NCBI GenBank assembly: GCA_020444165.1
Contig: JAHLLK010000106.1
Coordinates: 1-14,074, forward strand
Reading direction: 5' to 3'
Length of the DNA: 14,074 bases
DNA from: Deltaproteobacteria bacterium
Lineage (GTDB): Bacteria > Desulfobacterota > Desulfarculia > Desulfarculales > Desulfarculaceae
Shown here: positions 6,742 to 12,159 of the stretch, piece by piece
Numbering within the stretch: position 1 is the stretch's first letter
Layout: each line of letters begins with the position of its first letter
The notes under the pieces: model-generated
The model's input: only the letters and a program-made list of their open reading frames with translations
What the model was told of the DNA's origin: nothing
Databases searched by the model: none
Made by a program: the position numbers and the translations under genes

Positions 6742-8072
6742 GGCCGGTATAGCCTTTCCCCGCCTCGGGCGGTCAAGTTGTACAGGCAAAACGGCACCAG
6801 CCGGTCCGGCGGCGCAAACACGTGGATGCAGCACTCCCGCACCCGGGCCAAATCCAGGCTCCAAACGTCCTGGAAGGCCATGCCCGACACGGCCAAGGTG
6901 TGCCGCCGCGCCCGCGCCAGGAAATCATCCAGGCTGGGCAACTCCCCCGGGGCCAGCTCCGCCGCCGCCTCCCCCCCGGCCGGCGCCGCGGCCCACTGGC
7001 GGCTCACCCCCCCGATGGCCCGCGTGGCCCCCTCCCGGGCGCTCACCCCCGCCGGCCCGCAGCAGCCCCCCCCGGCCCCCAAAGGCCGCACCCGCCCCGG
7101 GCCCTCCACCAAAAAGTTGCCGTGGAACGAGCACCAGGGATGCTCGCAACCCGGCGGCCGGAAATGCTCCGCCGCGAACCGCCCCCCGGTCTGCTCCTCC
7201 ATGGCCCGTATCACCTCCGGCAAGGTTACCCGCGCGGCCTCTCCCCCCGCCCCGGGATACCGCCCGAAATGCGCCAACGGCTGAAAATGCACCCCCCGCA
7301 CCACCGGCGACCACGCCACCGCCAAGTCCAGAATGCTCCCCACTTCGCCCAGATTCAACCCCGCCGCCACCGTGGCCACCAATACCACCCCCAATCCCGC
7401 CCGCGCCGCCGCCTCCAAGGCCCCCTGCTTCGCCTCCCGCAAGTCCCGGCCCCTGAGAACCTCATGCACCCCCGGGCTCACCCCGTCAAACTGCAAAAAC
7501 ACCGAATCCAAACCCGCCCCGGCCAAACGCTCTGCATAGCCCGCCTCTCCCCCCAACCGGAGCCCGTTGGTGTTCAACTGCACGAAGCCAAACCCCGCCC
7601 GCCGCGCCAGCCCCACCACCTGCGCCAAATCCCCCCGGCAGGTCGGCTCCCCCCCGGACAACTGCAAGTTCGCCCCCCCAGCCTTCTCCCCCGCCAACGC
7701 CAACCATTCCCCCAACTCCCCCAAACCAGGCTCCGCCCCCCCCGCCCCGGAACCCGCATAACACACCGGACAACCCAAATCACACCGGCCCGTCACCTCC
7801 ACCAATAAAGTGCACGTCCGCTGCCCATGCCCCCCGCATAGCCCGCACTCAAAGGGACAACCCCCCACCTCACCCCCCAAACCAACCTCCCGGCCCCCCG
7901 TGAACCATTCCCCCCAACCCGGTCCCCCCCGCCAGACCACCACCCGAAATACCCCATGCCGCGCGCACCGCTTCTCCAACCAGACCTCCCCCCCCACCTC
8001 CACATACCAAGCCTCCACCCGACCCAAACACACCGGACAAAGACTCCAAGTCTTGGCAGAAGACAGCTCCAT
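6738..8072 (-). CDS. trsS: TrsS-type radical SAM protein, cysteine form
   Basis: This is a 444-residue radical SAM enzyme. The cluster motif CDLGCPVC gives Cys97, Cys101 and Cys104, and SGGEPT (139-144) is the SAM-binding glycine motif. Extra metal-site candidates are CPVC (12-15) with Cys36/His39, GCPFECGLC (71-79), CEHPWC (309-314), CC337-338, ECC (413-415) and Cys429. This layout (N-terminal CPxC with CxxH, then GCPxxCGLC before the radical SAM motif, then CCIH and PFCxYN near the end) resembles the MJ0619/tetraether-lipid-synthase branch. I assign TrsS from this plus gene context. Known TrsS proteins may carry selenocysteine, but no in-frame TGA occurs here. The ATG at 8072 has AAGGA 7 bases upstream. 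Longer forms starting at 8294 run through the hairpins. The coding strand is unusually G-rich, with many GGG, GTG and TTG codons, unlike the mop gene. The reaction is unknown. Confidence 0.87.
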   Translation of the reverse strand: MELSSAKTWSLCPVCLGRVEAWYVEVGGEVWLEKRCARHGVFRVVVWRGGPGWGEWFTGGREVGLGGEVGGCPFECGLCGGHGQRTCTLLVEVTGRCDLGCPVCYAGSGAGGAEPGLGELGEWLALAGEKAGGANLQLSGGEPTCRGDLAQVVGLARRAGFGFVQLNTNGLRLGGEAGYAERLAGAGLDSVFLQFDGVSPGVHEVLRGRDLREAKQGALEAAARAGLGVVLVATVAAGLNLGEVGSILDLAVAWSPVVRGVHFQPLAHFGRYPGAGGEAARVTLPEVIRAMEEQTGGRFAAEHFRPPGCEHPWCSFHGNFLVEGPGRVRPLGAGGGCCGPAGVSAREGATRAIGGVSRQWAAAPAGGEAAAELAPGELPSLDDFLARARRHTLAVSGMAFQDVWSLDLARVRECCIHVFAPPDRLVPFCLYNLTARGGERLYRP

Positions 8073-8121
8073 GGAAGATTCCTTGGGAAGAATTTGGTGG
8101 AAATATTTATTAGAAGATAGT

Positions 8122-8161
8122 TGCGGGGGAACCCTTTTTTGAAAAAAAAGGTTCCCCCGCA
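8122..8161. terminator. Long near-perfect hairpin upstream of trsS
   Basis: Arms tgcgggggaacc (8122-8133 on plus) and ggttcccccgca (8150-8161) pair over 12 bases, then a wobble pair and six A-T pairs extend the stem towards a tiny loop. The U-run is inside the stem rather than after it, so it is not a textbook terminator. It may attenuate, block degradation, or be a dispersed intergenic repeat. It lies 50-90 bases upstream of the trsS start and would form on either strand. Confidence 0.55.
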
Positions 8162-8180
8162 CCCCCTCCCAAAAAACTTT

Positions 8181-8207
8181 CCCCAAAATGGCTGCGCAAT
8201 TTTGGGG
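8181..8207. repeat. Second inverted repeat in the trsS leader
   Basis: ccccaaaat (8181-8189) and attttgggg (8199-8207) are exact reverse complements with a 9-base loop. It lies 19 bases from the larger hairpin at 8122-8161, so the pair may be one composite RNA structure or one repeat element. The function is not evident. Confidence 0.55.
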
Positions 8208-8286
8208 GGTGGGGTGGTGCGAAAGGGATGGGCCGGATTCGGTTTGCTTTCTCTGGCGGCTGCTCGCAACGCGGGCGCGCCCGGGG

Positions 8287-8338
8287 CTGGTCAAGCCCGC
8301 GCGCCGCGCGCCGCGCGCCGCAGGGCAGGCTTGACCGG
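8287..8338. repeat. Inverted repeat enclosing three GCGCGCC units
   Basis: ggtcaagcc (8289-8297) pairs with ggcttgacc (8328-8336), and one wobble and one further pair extend it outward. The 30-base loop contains GCGCGCC three times in tandem (8299-8319). It begins about 30 bases after the stop codon of the C-GCAxxG-C-C gene. There is no T-tract, so it may protect a 3' end or be a mobile or palindromic repeat. Confidence 0.55.
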
Positions 8339-8368
8339 ACCCGGCCGCCCTGCTATCTCTCTCTTCCG

Positions 8369-8812
8369 TTATCCGCCGTACGGATCGAAACCGTTCTCCT
8401 GCAAAAGCTCCAAGGCCCGCACGTACACGTCATGCACCAGGCTACCGCACTCCTGGCGCGAGTCTTCCGGGCCTTTCTCCCCGGTGATCAGCTCGCAGGT
8501 AACCCCGGGGCACTCCGGCCCCACCCGCGCCGCGAACCAATCCGCCAGCTCCTGCAACATGACCATCAGCTTGGGCGATTCCTCCTCCTCGGAGGCGCCC
8601 TTGCCCGCATAGAGCCCCAGCAGGCAAGCGCCCCCGGTCAAGGCCCCGCAGGTGCCCCGCCCGGCGCCACAGCCATAGGCCAATCCCGCCAGGGAGCGCA
8701 CCAACGCCGGGTTTTCCTCGCCCCGCAGCTCCAGGCCCAAAATCACGATGATCTGGCTGCAGTAAAATCCTTCGTGGCCCAATTGCAGCATGCGGATCTC
8801 GGTCTCATCCAT
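8369..8812 (-). CDS. C-GCAxxG-C-C family protein (DVU_1555 family)
   Basis: This is a 147-residue cysteine-rich protein. Cys18 (FYCSQ) is followed by YGCGAGRGTCGALTGG (46-61) with Cys48 and Cys55, then Cys63 in GGAC and further cysteines at 101, 106 and 122. This matches the C-GCAxxG-C-C family, thought to be redox or metal-binding but without a settled biochemical role. There is no signal peptide or membrane segment. The ATG at 8812 has a GAGGAGG ribosome site 7 bases upstream, lying inside the end of the methyltransferase gene, and the two genes overlap by 8 bases, so they should be co-translated. It is the last gene before the structured gap ahead of trsS. In known TrsS neighbourhoods a protein of this type occupies the same place. 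Confidence 0.88.
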   Translation of the reverse strand: MDETEIRMLQLGHEGFYCSQIIVILGLELRGEENPALVRSLAGLAYGCGAGRGTCGALTGGACLLGLYAGKGASEEEESPKLMVMLQELADWFAARVGPECPGVTCELITGEKGPEDSRQECGSLVHDVYVRALELLQENGFDPYGG

Positions 8813-9524
8813 GGCTCGCCTCCTCAGTCCCCGCGATCAACAGGAAGTAACCCGGCTTGGCCCCCTGGGTGAGCCCGCCTCCCCGGCAGGCCGCCTCGCC
8901 CCCGCCCCAGCGCCGAAACAAGGCCTCGGCCGAGCCGTGGGCCCACACCAACTGCGCCGCCAGCTCCCGCAGATCCCGGCTGTGGTCCTCCCAGCCCAGG
9001 AGGCGGAAGCCCGCCCCGGCCACCAGGGCCTCCACCGCGCCCCGGGACCGCGCCCCGGCCAGGCAGGAGGCCGGGGCCAGGCTGGCCAGGTTTCCGCCCG
9101 GCGCGGCGCCCCGCAGATACAAGTCCGTGAGCACCAGCCGGCCGCCTGGTTTGAGCAGACGCTTCACCTCGGTCAGAGCCATTTCCGGCTGGGGCACCAG
9201 GGAGAGCACGCACTCCACGAACACCGCGTCCCAACTCCCCGGAGCCAGGGGCAGGGCCTCGGCCCGGCCGGCCACCAGCCGCGCCCCGGGATACCGGGCC
9301 CGCGCCCGGGCCAACAGCTCCGGCGAGGCGTCCACCCCCACGGCCAAGGCCCCGCGCTCCCGGGTGAGCCAGGCCACGGTCTCCCCCAGGCCGGCGCCCA
9401 GGTCCAGCACCCGGGCCCCCGGCGCGAGCCCGGCCAGGTCCCAGGCCCGGGCGGTGAGGCCGAGGCCCCCGGGCCGGAGCGCCGGGCCGCTGACTTCTTC
9501 CAAGGGCTGGCTGTGGTAGCTCAC
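8805..9524 (-). CDS. trsM: SAM-dependent methyltransferase TrsM (DVU_1556 family)
   Basis: This is a 239-residue class I methyltransferase. Motif I is VLDLGAGLGE (39-48), the acidic residue binding the SAM ribose is Asp65 in VGVDAS, and LLKPGGRLVLTDLY (123-136) is the post-motif strand. The fold resembles UbiE/arsenite-type methyltransferases, and the family name rests on the gene context. The GTG start at 9524 lies 6 bases after the TAG of the small redox gene and in the same frame, with no obvious ribosome site, so translation is probably by reinitiation from the gene before. The end overlaps the next gene by 8 bases. The methyl acceptor is unknown. It could act on the same metabolite or cofactor as the radical SAM protein, on sulfur or metal species, or on a protein. 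Confidence 0.87.
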   Translation of the reverse strand: MSYHSQPLEEVSGPALRPGGLGLTARAWDLAGLAPGARVLDLGAGLGETVAWLTRERGALAVGVDASPELLARARARYPGARLVAGRAEALPLAPGSWDAVFVECVLSLVPQPEMALTEVKRLLKPGGRLVLTDLYLRGAAPGGNLASLAPASCLAGARSRGAVEALVAGAGFRLLGWEDHSRDLRELAAQLVWAHGSAEALFRRWGGGEAACRGGGLTQGAKPGYFLLIAGTEEASHG

Positions 9525-9530
9525 GCGCTT

Positions 9531-9743
9531 CTACTTGTCTTCGAGTATTTGCTCGACCTCGGCCATGCGGCCCCGGGCCACCACCTCGCTCACCAGCACC
9601 CGGCCGCAGGTGGGGCACACGGGCAGCTCGGCGGTGAACTGGTTGCCCAGGTACTCCACCACCACCGGGCTCTTGACCAGGGCCTCGCCGCATTTCCGGC
9701 AGGTCCAGGCCAGGTCCGCGGGCAACACATAGTCCTGGCTCAT
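9531..9743 (-). CDS. Small double-CxxC redox or zinc-ribbon protein (DVU_1557 family)
   Basis: This is a 70-residue protein with two CxxC pairs, Cys15/Cys18 (TCRKCGE) and Cys43/Cys46 (VCPTCGR), spaced as in rubredoxins or zinc ribbons. The C-terminal third is charged and probably helical (ARGRMAEVEQILEDK). The four cysteines could bind iron for electron transfer or zinc for structure; the sequence does not decide. The ATG at 9743 overlaps the stop of the dicluster gene as ATGA and has GGAGG about 6 bases upstream. Longer frames reaching 10637 are out-of-frame reading of the dicluster gene. Placed between the dicluster protein and the methyltransferase, it is a good candidate for a small electron carrier of this gene set. 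Confidence 0.85.
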   Translation of the reverse strand: MSQDYVLPADLAWTCRKCGEALVKSPVVVEYLGNQFTAELPVCPTCGRVLVSEVVARGRMAEVEQILEDK

Positions 9744-12055
9744 GACCGCCCTCCGACCGCCACCGTCATGCGGTGGGTATAGGCGTTGTGCACCACGAAG
9801 CCCTCTTCCCCGGGAGTGTACTCCACCCAGAAGAAGGTGCGGTAGATCAGCTTCTCCGCCAGGTAGTGGCCGGTCTCCGGGTGGCGGAAACCTTCCTCCC
9901 CGGCCTCGGCCGCGGCGATGACCTGCTGCAGGTCCTGGTCCAGGATGCGCCGCTCTTCCAGGCGCGCCCGCATTTCCGGGGAGATGACCAGTTTCAGCGC
10001 CCGGTGGGGAGCCGGCGCCGGCGGCGTTTCGCCCCACAGCTCCTGGGCCAGCGTTTGCTTCAACCTGGCCCGGTTCTCCTGCCGCGCGGTCCAGGTGGGA
10101 CGGGGCCGCGCCGCCGCGTCGCCTTCGGGCGGGAACCAGAGGTCCAGGAGGTGCAAGGCCCGCTTGCCCGCGCCGGCCAGGCGGTCGCGGCACATGGTGC
10201 AGTAGCAGAGGTAATCCTCCGGGGCCAGCTCCGCCCGGCGGGAGATCACCAGCCCGGCCACCTCGGGGTTGGCGTTCTCCATGAGCCCGCCAAAGCCGCA
10301 GCACTCGGTGAGGCTCTTCCCCAGGCTGAGCTCCCGGGCCCGCACCCCCAAATTGGCCAAGAGCCGCCGCACCGCCTCCTGGGCCTCGGCGTCGTGCCGG
10401 GTGGCGCAGGGGTCGCACACGGCCAGGTTGGCTGCCGCGCCGGCCCCGGCCCCGGGGGGCGGCTGGCTGCCGGCCCAGAGGGTCCAGAGGCTCGCGGCCG
10501 GCACCTCGGGCAAATGCTCGCGGAAGATTTTCAGGCAACTGGGGCAGGCCGCGATCACCTGGGGCCGGCCCAGTTTCTCCCACAAATCCCGGAGGCCGGT
10601 GAGCGCCTCCTGGAACAGGTCCTCCCGCCCGGCCCAATGGGCCGGCGCCCCGCAGCAGCCCAGGCGGAGCCCCACCCCGCCGGGCAGGGTTTCCCGGAGA
10701 AGGGCGTAGGCCTGGGCCACCTGCTCCGGGGCCGAGCCCGTGGTTTGGCAGCCTGGGAAGAAAAGATGGGCGCTCTCCTGAAGGCCCGGCTGATGCCGGG
10801 TCAGGGCCGCCGCCTCGCTCTGGCTGTAGGCCAGGTCCAGGAGGGCGAACTCGTGGGCCGAGGGCGGCATGCGCCCTCCGGCGGCCATCTCCTGGCGGGC
10901 GGCCAGGCAGAGGTCCTGCATGGCGAAGTCATGGGGGCAGACCTCCTCACACAAACCGCAGAGGCTGCACGAGTTGGTGAGCTTGTTGGCCTTGTGCTCG
11001 CCCTTGACGATAGCCGCGTTGTTGTAGATGGCCCGGGCGTATTTCTTGGGGTAGGCCCCGAATTTCTCCATATAGGGGCACACGTGCACGCAGTGCATAC
11101 ACTCGCAGGCCAGGCAGCGGGCCGCTTCCCGCCGCGCCTCGTCTTCGCTGTAACCCTGGGCCGGGTCGGCCGGGACCACGGCGGCCAAGGGCGCGACCCC
11201 CTCCAGGGGGGTGAACAGCCGGGTGGTGAAGGGCCCTTCCCTCTCCCGCCCCACGCTGAGCGAGGCCTGTTGCAGCCAGCGGTCCAGGCTCCCCGCGGCC
11301 CAGCGGCCCTGGGCGGCCAAGTGCACCGGGCTCTCCCCGCCCAATTCGGCCAGCCCCCCGGCGAACACCCCCTCCCGGCTGGTGGTCATCAGCCGGGGCG
11401 TCACGGCCGGCCGCCCGTCCTCTTGCCGTTCCAGGCCCCAGGAAGCCGGGGGCAGGGCCTCCAGGGAGAGGTAGACCGCCGCGAACTCGCCCAGAATCTC
11501 CTCCAGGAACGCGGCTTCCCCCACCGGCGCGCCGGGCCGCACCTCCACCCCCCAGCGGGTGAGCAGCGCCAGCTCCGGTTCCAATATCTCGGGGGTCAGC
11601 TCGGGGTGCCGGGCCAGGAGCCAGCTTCCGGCCGCGTCCCCGGCCGGGAACAGGGTCACCTGCCAGCCCTTCTTGGCCAGGTCCCAGGCCGCGGTGAGCC
11701 CGCTCCAGCCCTCACCCAGCACGGCCACCCGCGTGGGTTTGCGGGGGAGCGGCGGGGTGCGGTCGGGCGGGGCAGGGCGGGCGGCCGCGGCCCGCTCCAG
11801 GAGCCCCACCCGGATCTCCTCCCCGGCCTCGCTCCGTTTGCAGGCCGCCTCACACGGCGCGGGACAGAGCCGGGCCAAGACTCCCGGCAGCGGCATGGTG
11901 CGCCGCAGCACCTTCCAGGCCCCGGGCCAGTCCCCGGCCGCGGCCGCCTGGCAAAAGGCCCGGGCGTCCACGTGCAGGGGGCAGGCGGCCACGCACTGGG
12001 GCGGCTCCTCCTGGATGCAGCGGTACTCCAGGGCCCTTAGCTCGTTTTGTTCCAT
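9740..12055 (-). CDS. GltD-like/dicluster ferredoxin/CCG-domain iron-sulfur protein (DVU_1558 family)
   Basis: This is a 771-residue cytoplasmic electron-transfer protein. It has a GltD-type N-terminal Fe-S domain (Cys13, 21, 25, then 64, 68, 72), a shortened FAD-oxidoreductase-like region (GEGWSG 114-119 to VFAGG 230-234), two ferredoxin-type clusters (Cys314/317/319/322/326 and Cys363/366/369/373), two HdrB-like CCG segments (Cys436, CC467-468, Cys504/507; Cys547/550, CC585-586, Cys617/619/622) and a C-terminal domain of about 95 residues I do not recognise. The flavin region looks worn: a proline replaces the usual ribose-binding acid (VTLFP, 133-137), Leu235 replaces the Asp of the late GD motif, and about 120 rather than some 280 residues separate the motifs, so the NAD(P)H domain is missing. 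The ATG at 12055 follows a G-rich stretch. It probably passes electrons between the aldehyde oxidoreductase and a quinone, thiol or ferredoxin pool. Confidence 0.88.
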   Translation of the reverse strand: MEQNELRALEYRCIQEEPPQCVAACPLHVDARAFCQAAAAGDWPGAWKVLRRTMPLPGVLARLCPAPCEAACKRSEAGEEIRVGLLERAAAARPAPPDRTPPLPRKPTRVAVLGEGWSGLTAAWDLAKKGWQVTLFPAGDAAGSWLLARHPELTPEILEPELALLTRWGVEVRPGAPVGEAAFLEEILGEFAAVYLSLEALPPASWGLERQEDGRPAVTPRLMTTSREGVFAGGLAELGGESPVHLAAQGRWAAGSLDRWLQQASLSVGREREGPFTTRLFTPLEGVAPLAAVVPADPAQGYSEDEARREAARCLACECMHCVHVCPYMEKFGAYPKKYARAIYNNAAIVKGEHKANKLTNSCSLCGLCEEVCPHDFAMQDLCLAARQEMAAGGRMPPSAHEFALLDLAYSQSEAAALTRHQPGLQESAHLFFPGCQTTGSAPEQVAQAYALLRETLPGGVGLRLGCCGAPAHWAGREDLFQEALTGLRDLWEKLGRPQVIAACPSCLKIFREHLPEVPAASLWTLWAGSQPPPGAGAGAAANLAVCDPCATRHDAEAQEAVRRLLANLGVRARELSLGKSLTECCGFGGLMENANPEVAGLVISRRAELAPEDYLCYCTMCRDRLAGAGKRALHLLDLWFPPEGDAAARPRPTWTARQENRARLKQTLAQELWGETPPAPAPHRALKLVISPEMRARLEERRILDQDLQQVIAAAEAGEEGFRHPETGHYLAEKLIYRTFFWVEYTPGEEGFVVHNAYTHRMTVAVGGRS

Positions 12056-12086
12056 GCGCCCCCCGCCTTTCCCTGGCAAGCAAGAG

Positions 12087-12118
12087 TAAAACGCCCCGGC
12101 GGCGGGCCGCCGGGGCGT
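12087..12118 (-). terminator. Terminator or attenuator between mop and its accessory genes
   Basis: Arms acgccccggcgg (12091-12102) and ccgccggggcgt (12107-12118) form a perfect 12-bp stem with a 4-base loop. In the minus direction a TTTT run overlaps and follows the stem (12091-12088). It lies about 42 bases after the mop stop and 32 bases before the dicluster gene start. Partial termination would give more Mop than accessory protein. Confidence 0.7.
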
Positions 12119-12159
12119 GTGGGTTTTACCAGTCCATGCCCAGCCCGGCTGGGCCGTCC

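Larger units (their letters stand above)
8073..8368. other. Structured gap between the C-GCAxxG-C-C gene and trsS
   Basis: This 296-base gap interrupts an otherwise tight gene string. It contains three inverted repeats (8122-8161, 8181-8207, 8287-8338, listed separately) and an AT-rich stretch at 8085-8120 just before trsS that could hold a promoter, though I find no clear -35/-10 pair. The ribosome site for trsS is AAGGA at 8080-8084. I see no gene here. Confidence 0.6.

Noticed and set aside
5221..7808. Long plus-strand open frames opposite the ligase and trsS genes
   Set aside because: Low-complexity Pro/Arg/Gln sequence with no motif; the minus strand carries recognisable ligase and radical SAM motifs.
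8073..8294. N-terminal extension of trsS by 74 residues
   Set aside because: It would translate the two hairpins; the ATG at 8072 has a good ribosome site and starts just before the conserved CPVC motif.
9773..12040. Plus-strand 755-codon open frame opposite the dicluster gene
   Set aside because: Antisense shadow without motifs; the minus-strand protein has complete Fe-S cysteine patterns.
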